From Carposina sasakii (Eukaryota; Arthropoda; Insecta; Lepidoptera; Carposinidae): DNA of 64,000 nt. The stretch is from positions 7,440,001 to 7,504,000 of the forward strand of contig CP053153.1 in the NCBI GenBank assembly GCA_014607495.2, read 5' to 3'. Below are positions 12,101-22,061 of the stretch, one piece after another; position 1 is the stretch's first letter, and each line of letters opens with the position of its first letter. A program made the translations under genes and the position numbers. The notes beneath the pieces are model-generated. The model worked only from the letters and a program-made list of their open reading frames with translations, searched no databases and was not told where the DNA came from.

Positions 12101-15100
12101 TTCTCCAGAAAAATCTCCTATAGATCGTTTGTTTAAAATAAGTCTAGCCTCGAAGCATAAAGATGTTAAATATATAACTAATACTTTGAAAGACAAAGAT
12201 ATGCTGTATGTATCCAAAGCATTAAGCAAGTGTCTCTGGTTACTAGAGATACCATACATTAATATTGTAAATCCTGTGTATTTAAATGAGGTGTTGTATA
12301 AAACAATGACAGTCACAGCTGTAAATAAAATGCAACATTGGATCTTAACCAATTTAAAAGATGCTAGCAGATGTGAAGAGTTTTATATGTACTATGAAGG
12401 TAAAAACTTTAACTATGCTGTGGGATTTCTTAAATATTCTAGCGAGTATTTTTTAAGAAATGAAATTCCGAAAATTATCTGTAAACTTACTCCAAAACAA
12501 ATAAAGATTCTCAGTGAAAAAAATACCTTAATTTTCACAACTTTCCTAAATAATTTTCACAATGAAAGCATTTTATCTAAATATTTAGACAACGAATTAA
12601 AATTGTATAATAGCACAAAACATTTATTGAGATTAAATCCGGATACGTATTTAGATTATATTGAAAAATATTATAATAAAAGTTTATTTCAAAAACTTAG
12701 TGCAAATGCAACACAGTTCATTATGCAAAATCATAAACAAAGATTTGAAAATAAACCCGAGCTGTACACAGCTTTTATACTGAACATAAAAACTTTAACA
12801 AAATGTTTAAATAATGAAGAAGTTAAAGCTTTACTTATAAAACTAGCAAGAGCTAAATATCTCAACTCTTGGTTTAATTATCAAAACGTTGAGTGTCTTG
12901 TGAAAGCGGTTGATTATAAAGAAAGAGCAGAATTCAAAAAGAAAATATTTGTAGACGAATCTTTTGGAAACAACGTAGAAGAGTGGCCGTACGCTACTCC
13001 TGCTCCCCCTACATCCATGAAGTATAACACACATATATTTCGAGATAAAGAGTACAACCCGAAGGACTATGCCCAAGGTGATAACGATTATAACTTTCGC
13101 AGACTTTGTAAGAAAAGAAAGGGTGGTAAATATTGCGAAATAACATCTTTGGATTCGATATTTGACCTATATCGATTTGTAAACTTCGAAAAAGCATTTT
13201 TACAATTACGTAATAAGCTAAAGATGGAATCTGAGTTAAAGGTCCGACAGGATATTTTATTGGTATTAGTTAGTAAAACTGGAGGGCGAACGGAAAGCTT
13301 AGAACAGTTATTGCGATATTTGATCGAGCGACAGACCAACGAAGCCATGTCCCTGCGAGCGACAATAGCGCGGAGTTTAGTAAAACGAGCCAATATATGG
13401 CGAGTCCCTGATACTATTTGGCATCTATATCTACAATATACATGTGATCTAGGATTAAATGGTAAAGAATCTGATGCTGATTGCCGGGAAGGATTACATG
13501 CAGTAGTACTACGAGATATGTTACAGGGCGTTAAATCATCGCCTTTAATTTTAAAGGCATTTTTAAACAACGTATCGTACTATACTGAATATTCTTTATC
13601 TAGTAAAGAAAAACGCCAGGTATGCAAGATATTGCCCCAATTACTATTAACCGCTGCTGCAGAAATTGAGAATGATTTTGAACGTCAAGTTAAAATTTTA
13701 CAAGAAGTTTTAAATGTACTTGAAGCTTATAATGTTTCCGCTAAAGATTTTCCAGAATTAGTAACTGCGATTATATCTTTAACTGCGTCTTCGCCAGCAA
13801 CTACTGTGCCTTTACTAAAACAGGCATATAAATTCCATGTAGATCGCTCAAATCTTATTAATGAATATTTCAATATTTTACAAACAGACCAGTCTTATTT
13901 AAATGCACTTCGCCACAACACAAATATTTTAAAAGACGGAAAATACTTTCAAGATTTAATTTTATATCACAAACTCCATCACGATCAATTTTTACAGAAA
14001 CTAGCGATATATTTTAGTGAAGCCGATGGATTAGCACAGAAGTATTTAACACTAATACTCTCTTCTAAGTTGCATGTCAAGTTAGCGCGTTCCCTAGCCA
14101 TTTTAGCTGGGGAAAAGTTGACGTCCATAATAAAATTATTAGACAGCGATCCAGGCTATCGATACCTTGCTGCACAATTTCGAGCAAATGGCCATTTGTC
14201 TAAACCACCACTACGTCTGGTGCCTTGGCGAAAAGTTGGTGCAAAAGCTATTTCAAATCAAGTGCTAAATTGTAGTTTGAACGAAGTAGATAATCTGTTA
14301 TTAGAACTTTTGGCATGGAGGCGCACTTGTAGACTAGCACTTATAATATCTACGAGATTAGGTAAAGAGGCAGTTACGTATGCTAACGTTTCAAGACGAT
14401 ATCCTACAGTAGCAATAAAATCAGCTCTGTCGTACTTTAAAAATAGAGGCGAAACAGCAGATATTCAATTAGTCGATATAATTAGACCACTAATTTCAGG
14501 ATTTGATCTGAATCTAAATACACGAAAGAAGCTTCGTGAGTCAATTATTTACATGACGTCAATCTGTTCTGCTAAAATAAAAAGTAAAATATATCCAGAA
14601 GTATTTTATATGTTGGAAAAGAAAGCACCAGATTTTAAAATGTGTGCACTATGTGTCATAGAAGGGCTTTTGCCCGATATCGATGATGACAATGCTTACA
14701 ATATTGTAAAGGATTGTTGCAATGTATATTTCACGACCGATAAAGTTACCAATATTTCGTACAAAAAGTTGCGAAACATTCATTTGTCTACACGAATAAT
14801 TGTCAAGTTTATGTTATTAAACAAAAATGTACACATTGAAACACAAAAGCTCAAAGAAATTCTTGAACCATTATTAATTAAGATGGAAGTTTATTGGAAA
14901 GATGGTATGTTAACCCACTCGTTTTTGCTGGATTGCATGGACCAATTTCTTATCAGCTTAATATATTATAAAGTATATTTTGACCAAACATATGTAGACT
15001 GTTTACCAGTATTCGAATACATCGAAAACTGGATAAAAAAATGTCTTCCTGTAGAAAGATTCTTCGAAATACACATGCGTGTCAATTTAACAATTTTATA

Positions 15101-18100
15101 TTACAAATCAATTCAAGAGTGCGTTAAAGAAGAGCCGGATATATTTTCTGACATTACAAAAAGAGAAATCGTTGGTCCGAAACTCGTGGGCGCAGTAATG
15201 GGTGTTCGTATAAGAAAAACTATTAGTCAACTCAAATATTTTGAATCCATTCTTGTACTGTATTCTAACTCAATTGTTAATTTCCTTAATCGTCATTTTA
15301 GTTATGAGGACGATAAAACAACTTTTATAAAGTTCATAATTAAAGGATTAGTCCTTGAAAGTGATGTTCAAAGCCAATTATTAGCATTCTTTATTTTTAA
15401 GGAAATTATTACGCATACTCGTAATGTAGTCGAAAGCGATCAGGTAGAATTAAGAGAAATATTTAAGAAAAGTAATTTTGATGTAATTCAGATATTATAT
15501 AAAGATTTTGAACGAACTCCATTGATTTAAGTCTGTCTACTTATCTGTCTTCGATCTCGCGCCGATTATAATAAAATTAAATTATATTAGTGATATCATG
15601 CGTCACTTTTTTAAATCTAACCAATTTGTGTTCTAAATAAGATTGCCATCAGTTTTGTAATAATATAAGTGTGGATTGTTATAATCAAACTGATATGTTA
15701 ATGACTATTGCTTCCTAAAATATATGTAGATAGTAGGTACATGTTAATATCCAACTAACAAAATTGTGGTTTGTTAATTTAAAAGTGTTTATAAATATTT
15801 TTTGAAACATATTTAACTAACGTATCAGATACCTACAAGTAAATTAAGTAAGTACTTAGTCTCTTTTAATGTGGTTGATATAGTCTTTTAGATAATTATA
15901 TGTAACTATATTATATTTAATTATAATCGAAAATAAACATGTTTTCATTTAGCTTCACTTGGAAGCTCAGATGAGTCACTAGCACTACTTGGAAAATATA
16001 ATTTCAATAAAGGGTATATACACTTGACATTACGCCGACCTTTCATGTCACATTTCGTCGTTTTGTGTAGGTTATTTCAGGCTGATGTACCGGGAGGAAA
16101 ATTTTTCTGTTAGCCGTATAGTGTGGCTAGAGCCAAATAACGAATTATAATCATTTAGTTACTAAATGTAACACGTAAAAACTAGAGATGAACTGAAAAC
16201 AAATAAGCATTTTTTCTTGATAGGTAGGTATATCAAGGAAGATATCAACTGTCAGAAGGGTGAAGTAGGTTTATATCCGTAAGGTTACAAAAATATTCCG
16301 TGACAACTATGTACCTAGTCCACGAAAGGTTCAATCACTTGTCTTATTCCATGCTTGTATTGACTAATCTCTAGTTCGTTAACATGCATTATCTATACCT
16401 ATAAATGGAATATACATACATCAGCCTATAGCCTCTCCCGGGGCACGCCAAAAGGCTGCCAAAGAGGACTTTTGCCCATAGTTGTAGGGCAAGCGAGTTG
16501 GTGACCGCAATGTAATTTTCGGACTATGTTGTCAATATGGAAGGTGCTGCTGGCCCACCCCATGAAAACCCTTAACCTTTGTGAGTGGTGTTATTCTACT
16601 TCGCCGACACCATACGGCCACAACGAAAGGAATGAAACTCATTACTTATCTACCGACTATGCCTGCTCTACAAGAATGGATATAAAATGGTTTATCTCAC
16701 CTTAAACTTTTCGTCAATAGTCGCACGACTTGATTCAAACTCGGGCGAGTCTAGAAACTCGCACGGTAGGATGGGGTGCAGAAATTGATGGCCGCTCATT
16801 ACATTTACCTGATGGAAAAAAGGAAAAGGTATTAGGTAACTATGTGCCTATTATTTTCCATTTACTATAAAGCTAACCTTAAAAACAACTTTTCTAAACT
16901 TCTGGAAAACTCACGACTATGTTTACACGATCTGTAAAATTGCTTCTATGTAGGTATATAAGAAGACTTGTTAGGTAGACCTATAACTAAAAATTGAAAA
17001 ATTATTTAATTGCAATGTTTAAAATTTGGAACATTTTCGCTTTATGATCTTGATTAAGCCTGTTATAAGTACTTATCTATTGAATCTTCTTGTACCTATA
17101 AATCTATACAGCCTCACAGGCACTGTTGAGTAAAGAAAGGCTTCCTCTTCACCATGCGACTCTCCTCTGTCCTGGGACACCTCATACATTGGTGTGCAGC
17201 AGCTTTGATATCATCTGAGCATCATGCAGGCGGTCTGTACCTATGTAATACTTACCTAAATATCAAATAAGTTCTTAGTCACATCGTAACGAAAGCTACG
17301 CATTTAAGCACAACAAAATATGATTTCGTAGCATATGCTACGAATGAGTACGAGCTACGAATTGAATATAGCACCTAGGTAAGGCGTGTTTGAAGAGGTG
17401 AGGTTATTTGAGTGTTAATATATTATTATCATAATAAAATGATATAACAATATTATACGAAAATAATAATAATAATATAGATACGAAACAAACCTTTGCA
17501 AATAAATTGCGCCCAAACAAGTTGAAATAACTGATCAACCCTAAAGAGTGACTCTTTTTTAGAATTAATCAGTTATTTGATCTTATTTGAGCGCAACTTT
17601 TTTAAGTGAACTTAAAACACCAATGATTCATACTAATACTGATAAGCCCATTTAGCAAGTACGATGCTACATGATCTAAGACCTGGGAGAATGGAAGTGA
17701 GTAGGTATCTATTAAACTGTTATCACAAAATGCACTATATTTCCAGACCGAAAGTCGCAGGCCGTCGTCGTTGTACTTTTAAAGTTCTATATCTAGCTAC
17801 ATAGATAGATATTGGATAACTGTAAACGTTTTACAGCGAGCAGTAGGCACGTCTTGGTCTTTAAGATTCCTTCGATACATTTTCATAAAACATTTAGTAA
17901 AATTGTTTTCAAATTGTCATCTTTGCATATTATTCTATGTAAGTATCTTAGAATAATGATTCGCTCCGCGGAGCGAAGACCAAACATTAATCTAAGGTAA
18001 GTATGCTATGTAGAGAGAGAGCTGATAATAGTATGTTTTACCGTCAGAGGTGTGCTATAATATGCTACGTTATTTGGATGCGCCTGATTGCACAAATCTC

Positions 18101-21100
18101 CGTTGAGATTATGGACTAGAGATAGATATTAATAATCAGTGACAATTTGATAGCCTGAGAGAATGTCCGAGTTCTTTAGTCGACTCTTACGACATGCACG
18201 GAAGAAGATGCAGCTGAAGTATTCTAGTACGGGAAATACTAATGATTATGATTGGTAGATGGCACATCACTGATGAAAAGGCAGCCTAAATATTCACTAA
18301 GAATCATCAGGTATTACCATTTCTTTGCAAGCCACCAACAAATAGCAAACCAGCGTGTTAGAGCTACCAGTACCAATATACATATAAAAGTGTCGACCAC
18401 ACTCAGTATTACGGAACGTTGTTAGTCAGCCTATAGCAGCGAGCCATTAGCCATTACCTAGCCATTTGCCGTACCCCTACGTTACACCTCAAGCCATTCA
18501 GCCATTGCCATGCCATAAGCTTAGACCTCCTACTGGCCTGTAGGAGTAAGCCTTGAAGGGGTGGGCGTAGGGCCTAGCTATGCCATGCCTTTATAAGCGA
18601 GTGCACGCCGCATTCGTGACACATTTTCGCCAGCGACAACTATGTAACCTGTGACATACAATAAATGAATCTAATCTAGTCCTTGGCATTATACTGCAGA
18701 TTCTTACCTTACCAGCCAGCAGCAGCCCAAGTCTATCAGTTTTGGTGAGGTTCTGCATGGCGTACGCTTCTCCCGCGTGTAGAGACATCACGTGCGCGAA
18801 GTCTGGTGAGACCATGCGCTTGAACTGCAGTCGAGTAACCTGTTATGATAATATTTATGACTTATATTCGTCGTCAACCTTTTGCAGTCCACTGCTGGAC
18901 GTAGGTCTCCCCCAGGGCACGCCAAAAGGCTACTGCTATGTAGTCACCACGCTGGGCAGGCGGGTTGGTGACCGCAGTGTGATTTTTGGACTATGTTGTC
19001 AGCACGAGAGGGGCTGTTGCCCACCTCCTGGAAACCCACGGGTAGGGATGGGCTGGTACAAACTCTACTCTGCCGGCACCACGCGGCTGACAAATATGAG
19101 TAACAAGTTTTTAGGATAGTATCGTTAATAATATCCGTAATATGTTAAACAAACATTTAGGTAAGTATTCTAAGTTCGAAGTATCCGGAATTTTATCGTA
19201 CCTATGTATCTCCTGCCTACTGTACTCGGCCATAATTAATTTACATCGACAATTTGCAACGATAGTCAACTAATTCGGCTCTATGAGCGTTATTTCTGTT
19301 GTACGATGTTCTATGATGCTATTAAAAAACCGCGTCTTAAGTTAGACACTGTTTAAAAATTACATTACTATTGACAGTAAAGTACCTATGTGGAATATTG
19401 TATAATATATCGGCTCAGCTTCAATCCTGAAATCTTATTGGCTAATATATTACGTTTCTCCGCTCCGCTCCGGTAGGACAGGCAGCCTAAACATACATAA
19501 CATGTATGGTAGGTATATATAACATGTTCTTATTTACATAGTACATGCATATAGTCACGACCATTATCCCCCAAAGAGGTTGGGCAGAAGTGTGCAAATT
19601 GTACACGCACTTTTTACTAGTTTGCCTTTTAAGTTCCACATGGTAAGGGGTGAGCCTACCGCCGCTTTTCGGCCACAAAACCACACTACCAGTAACGAAT
19701 CCAATAGAAAATGGTTCCGTGCCATTCTAAATAGTGTCCCGGAAGTCGACGTCAAGCTGGAAACGGGAGATAGGCCAAGTCATAATAGTTATCAGAATTT
19801 TTTTTTTTATCTAAGTTATGTACTTCCATTATTTTTTTTAGTACAGCCAGTTAAGGTTAGGCGAAGTATTAATTTTAAATAGTTGGTTGGGCAAAACGTG
19901 ACATTTTCTTCCAAACTGGAGCAGTTGGCTTTGAATTTTAGGCAACAAGTTTACAGAAGCACTTTTCAGGATTACAGAATAAAAAAGAAATTGACAAAGA
20001 GTGAAGATTTGTAGCAACAGGAGTTAAAAAACTATCACAGGGTGTAAATTTTCTCGATTTTTTTAAAAAGTCCTATAATTTATAAAGTACATAACTAAGA
20101 TTTAAAAAAAAATCTGATAACTATCTCCCGTTTCCGGCTTTTCGTCGACTTCCGGGACATTCTGTATAAGCTATTTAGTGTCAAAGCCTCGTCCGTTAAA
20201 TAGCAGGGTGCACCACGAGCAGGTGAGGTTGACTTTGGGTCCTACTAAGGTATTAGTCGAACCCACATACACCTTATTTGTTAGCGCAAATTGGGGTCTT
20301 ATGTCTATATGCCGGATATTATACGTAGATGAACATTCTTTATTGTATACATAAAATTTAGCTTAGACAGTACCTATGTTGTAACAGAAATGAACATTTA
20401 CCTGGAACGGTTCAAACAGCGTGTGATAGACCTCCTCAAGCTCGGGATCGAACTTGACCGGCCTCATCTCGTACACCAGATACACAACTTGAGCCAAGTT
20501 CAGGAACACGAAGCCGAAGTTCCATGAGAATGCGTCAGGAGAGCAGATCACGTGCCATGCCCATATGGAGTACAGCATAAACCCTGGTGAAAAACTTTTC
20601 GTTTTAGAAGAATAGCATCTATTCCTCATAGTAAGTTGTTTCAAAAGAATGCACGTTTCCTATTCTTTCAGAAGACAGTGACATCCCTTCATTCAACGTA
20701 TATTATTACGTATGGAACCGCAGATTTTTCACGATTTTAGAGTTGGTCCCATAATAAAAGTCGTTTCATATTTCCAGACATTTAGATCTCCGTGCATTTT
20801 TCCTGTTTAGTGTCGTGTTAAAATTAAGTTAACTACCTATATATATATATATATATATATCTACAATATATATATATATATATATATATCTACAATATAT
20901 ATATATATCTACAATAATAAACAACTGATCAGTGTCACTACATATTATAAAACAAAGTCGTCCCTCTGTCTTTCTGTCCCTATTTATATGCTAAGCTCTT
21001 TAAAACTACACAACGGATTTTGATGCGGTTTAAGAGGAAAGTTTATATGTATAACTAGGGACCCGCCCCGGCATCGCACGGCCGCTAGTACAACATAAAA

Positions 21101-22061
21101 TAGGATTCTCTCATTTTTCATTGCTTTGTTGAACTAACTACAGTGACCTTATACATAATAATTATTCACTTACCAAATATTAAAATAGTATGCATCCATA
21201 GTTGTCCTTTCTTCGTACTTGGAGCACAATACGCTGCTACGAATAGTAAATTCGAAAGCTGAAGCAATAAGAAAACTTTCTTAGTACTAGCTATAAGTAG
21301 GTACATCTTACTAGGCATTGTACCTACATCTTACTAGGCATTGTACCTACATAATGTCTGTGATCCCGAAATGCGGTAGCCAAAACCGCACAATCGAAAA
21401 CAGATCGTACAGCCACTTTTAGTACAATACAACTAATAGGTATAAGAACTTAAGAAGGTAATAATAAATTAGTAAGAAATTAAGTAAAGTACATAATTGT
21501 TTTTATATTTGCCTACTTACTTACCTGAAATAGTGGATGTTGTGGAACCCTCCATAATGGACACCAAGGCCAATACCATGGACCTATTATTAGAATTATT
21601 CAATTATTTTAACTAAGTGTAAAACAATTAAGTATTCTTATTTGAAGTTAGTAAACTTAATCTAACTTACATTAACAACGTATCTACTCAATTTTTTATC
21701 CTAATTATTATTACATAAGTAGATACATTCGATGCATAACTCTCTGTATCATGCACAGCACACCCTATATAAATAAGAATTAATGAAAATATAGACACCT
21801 ACTTAGGGTAATCAATATAGGTACATAATATCTGACTGTCGTTCTTAGGTAGGTACATACATTTTTGCTAATCAAAAATATAAATTCATTAATTAAAATG
21901 ACCTAGCTATCAAATAATTACAAAGGTTTGTTACCTGATGGCAGTGTGTAATTTACAGATCCAAAATCCTGAAATGTACCATTTTCTCCAGGCCACGAAT
22001 TGTTATATTCACCGATTTGTAAATGTTCATTCTTTATGGCTAACAATCCACTCTCAGACAT
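6197..22061 (-). CDS. Popeye domain-containing protein (BVES/POPDC family), 8 exons, 402 aa
   Basis: Coding exons, in transcript order: 22061-21935, 21583-21525, 21258-21174, 20583-20402, 18839-18708, 16808-16701, 7929-7629, 6411-6197. All junctions are GT-AG and in phase. Family members are plasma-membrane cAMP-binding proteins that modulate ion channels and membrane traffic in muscle and epithelia. The N-terminus has three N-glycosylation sequons (N20, N27, N37), as expected of the short extracellular end. Three hydrophobic segments follow (about 63-75, 84-105, 109-130), then the cytosolic Popeye domain (about 132-290) with DSPE at 215-218 and the DITTKLY block near its end. The second ligand motif reads FKVS (230-233) where FQVT or FQVS is usual. 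The C-terminal tail is polar and acidic. The start is the only in-frame Met before the sequon-rich segment. The sixth intron (16700-7930) contains another gene on the plus strand. Insect genomes usually carry a Popeye gene; which vertebrate paralog is closest cannot be decided by eye. Confidence 0.94.
6641..6856 (+). mobile_element. MITE family A, copy 1 (internally deleted)
   Basis: It starts ATACAGAATGTTTTTTCG and ends ACAAAAAAACATCCTGTATA, giving imperfect terminal inverted repeats. Other copies are at 35512-35799, 36122-36494, 40481-40862, 49322-49505 and 51746-52134. This one lacks about 160 bp of the interior. Confidence 0.7.
7200..7392 (+). repeat. Dispersed element E (unclassified)
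   Basis: It begins with GTGTCCCCGAAATAGGGTAG and ends with a CTCTTACTCGTACGACATGC stretch. Parts recur at 655-860, 18110-18235, 21355-21410, 30168-30320 (inverted), 37140-37215 and 37812-37925. No coding frame or clear termini are visible. Confidence 0.5.
8129..8178 (+). repeat. TAGAA/TAGAG microsatellite
   Basis: Imperfect runs of the pentamer AGAAT with interruptions, in the large Popeye intron. Confidence 0.7.
8373..8418 (+). repeat. 15-bp tandem repeat, three units
   Basis: The unit TGTTATGTTAATATA is repeated three times without change. Confidence 0.9.
8466..8525 (+). mobile_element. tRNA-derived SINE fragment, copy 2 (head truncated)
   Basis: It starts inside the B-box region (GATTCCCCACTCGGGTGAAG) and continues through the same ATTTTTTCCATTTTC tail as the other two copies. 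It lies in the large Popeye intron. Confidence 0.6.
8910..10345 (-). pseudogene. 5'-truncated non-LTR retrotransposon with reverse transcriptase remnant
   Basis: On the minus strand the order is FLTYVNDI, then the polymerase box FADD (codons at 10258-10269), then after frame breaks a readable stretch at 9429-9713 with YNSLAESYVQYGLSSY and RILKNIV. It ends in a poly-A tail (poly-T at 8910-8925 in the given strand). This is the C-terminal half of a Jockey/CR1-like ORF2. Stops and frameshifts make it dead. It sits in the large Popeye intron, in the gene's sense orientation. Confidence 0.8.
11380..11573 (+). other. Probable 5' untranslated exon of the nested gene (left edge approximate)
   Basis: The sequence ends in AAAG/GTGAGC, a strong 5' splice site. 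The next good acceptor downstream is TTTCAG at 11976-11981, immediately before the ATG of the 1182-aa frame. The leader holds no long frame. The transcription start is not visible, so the left boundary is a guess. Confidence 0.5.
11982..15530 (+). CDS. Uncharacterised 1182-aa helical protein, intronless CDS nested in a Popeye intron
   Basis: An open frame of 1182 codons with no intron, far too long to be chance at this AT content. I do not recognise the family. No signal peptide, transmembrane segment or catalytic motif stands out. The protein is rich in Leu, Lys, Ile and Asn with regularly spaced hydrophobic residues, suggesting a long array of helices of ARM/HEAT type (inference). A more basic, less hydrophobic stretch around residues 340-385 (proline-rich, then a run of Lys and Arg) may be a linker between two helical halves. 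The ATG is the first base after a good 3' splice site (pyrimidine tract then CAG at 11979-11981), so a spliced 5' leader is likely, with donor AAAG/GTGAGC at 11573/11574. AATAAA follows at 15570. The gene lies on the plus strand inside the sixth intron of the minus-strand Popeye gene. Codons are strongly A/T-ending, unlike the GC-richer exons of the ATPase gene. Confidence 0.85.
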   Translation: MAVVVPITLLGNTLGERHKYFNCLINEAFTMGQPFEQYHDSPEKSPIDRLFKISLASKHKDVKYITNTLKDKDMLYVSKALSKCLWLLEIPYINIVNPVYLNEVLYKTMTVTAVNKMQHWILTNLKDASRCEEFYMYYEGKNFNYAVGFLKYSSEYFLRNEIPKIICKLTPKQIKILSEKNTLIFTTFLNNFHNESILSKYLDNELKLYNSTKHLLRLNPDTYLDYIEKYYNKSLFQKLSANATQFIMQNHKQRFENKPELYTAFILNIKTLTKCLNNEEVKALLIKLARAKYLNSWFNYQNVECLVKAVDYKERAEFKKKIFVDESFGNNVEEWPYATPAPPTSMKYNTHIFRDKEYNPKDYAQGDNDYNFRRLCKKRKGGKYCEITSLDSIFDLYRFVNFEKAFLQLRNKLKMESELKVRQDILLVLVSKTGGRTESLEQLLRYLIERQTNEAMSLRATIARSLVKRANIWRVPDTIWHLYLQYTCDLGLNGKESDADCREGLHAVVLRDMLQGVKSSPLILKAFLNNVSYYTEYSLSSKEKRQVCKILPQLLLTAAAEIENDFERQVKILQEVLNVLEAYNVSAKDFPELVTAIISLTASSPATTVPLLKQAYKFHVDRSNLINEYFNILQTDQSYLNALRHNTNILKDGKYFQDLILYHKLHHDQFLQKLAIYFSEADGLAQKYLTLILSSKLHVKLARSLAILAGEKLTSIIKLLDSDPGYRYLAAQFRANGHLSKPPLRLVPWRKVGAKAISNQVLNCSLNEVDNLLLELLAWRRTCRLALIISTRLGKEAVTYANVSRRYPTVAIKSALSYFKNRGETADIQLVDIIRPLISGFDLNLNTRKKLRESIIYMTSICSAKIKSKIYPEVFYMLEKKAPDFKMCALCVIEGLLPDIDDDNAYNIVKDCCNVYFTTDKVTNISYKKLRNIHLSTRIIVKFMLLNKNVHIETQKLKEILEPLLIKMEVYWKDGMLTHSFLLDCMDQFLISLIYYKVYFDQTYVDCLPVFEYIENWIKKCLPVERFFEIHMRVNLTILYYKSIQECVKEEPDIFSDITKREIVGPKLVGAVMGVRIRKTISQLKYFESILVLYSNSIVNFLNRHFSYEDDKTTFIKFIIKGLVLESDVQSQLLAFFIFKEIITHTRNVVESDQVELREIFKKSNFDVIQILYKDFERTPLI
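15570..15575 (+). terminator. Polyadenylation signal of the nested gene
   Basis: AATAAA 40 bases after the stop codon, the first of several. Others near 15,930 and 16,000 could give longer 3' ends. All lie short of Popeye exon 6, which begins at 16,701. Confidence 0.5.
16420..16640 (-). repeat. LINE 3'-tail family D, copy 1
   Basis: It contains the CTCTCCCGGGGCACGCCAAA and GTGACCGCAATGTAATTTT blocks shared with 18874-19092 and in part with 28772-28868. No intact frame is present. Confidence 0.5.
17504..17599. repeat. Foldback element, ~96 bp
   Basis: Arms beginning AAATTGCGCCCAAACAAG and ending CTTATTTGAGCGCAACTT pair through AAATAACTGATCA / TTAATCAGTTATTT, leaving a GAGTGACTC loop. It is probably a tiny MITE or a MITE end-to-end relic. 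Confidence 0.65.
18300..18700. other. Unclassified stretch with GCCATT repeats, in a Popeye intron
   Basis: This non-coding segment contains several spaced copies of GCCATT/GCCATG, a TATAAGCG box at 18593 and an AATAAA at about 18,660. TATA box plus polyadenylation signal would suit a solo LTR, but TG...CA ends and a target duplication could not be fixed. Confidence 0.25.
18874..19092 (-). repeat. LINE 3'-tail family D, copy 2
   Basis: It holds the block CAGTCCACTGCTGGACGTAG, which read on the minus strand encodes AYVQQWT-like residues, a common C-terminus of lepidopteran LINE ORF2 proteins. It begins 35 bases upstream of Popeye exon 5 in transcript sense, so it sits very close to that exon's acceptor. 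Confidence 0.55.
19566..20275 (+). mobile_element. Dispersed repeat B, copy 1, carrying a nested MITE
   Basis: It opens with CCAAAGAGGTTGGGCAGAAG and closes with CTAAGGTATTAGTCGAACCC. Copies occur at 27398-27494 (inverted), 29984-30070 (inverted), 36510-36782, 38402-38672 (inverted) and 46947-47066. This copy is interrupted by the TIR element at 19736-20165. Confidence 0.65.
19736..20165. mobile_element. MITE with ~42-bp terminal inverted repeats
   Basis: The left end TGTCCCGGAAGTCGACGTCA and right end CGTCGACTTCCGGGACA form near-perfect inverted repeats that extend through GGAAACGGGAGATAG. The ~345-bp interior is AT-rich and non-coding. It splits repeat B near its CCATTCTAAATAG block. Confidence 0.8.
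20838..20918. repeat. TA-rich microsatellite with TCTACAA interruptions
   Basis: Three TA runs separated by TCTACAATATA, in the Popeye intron between exons 3 and 4. Confidence 0.9.
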
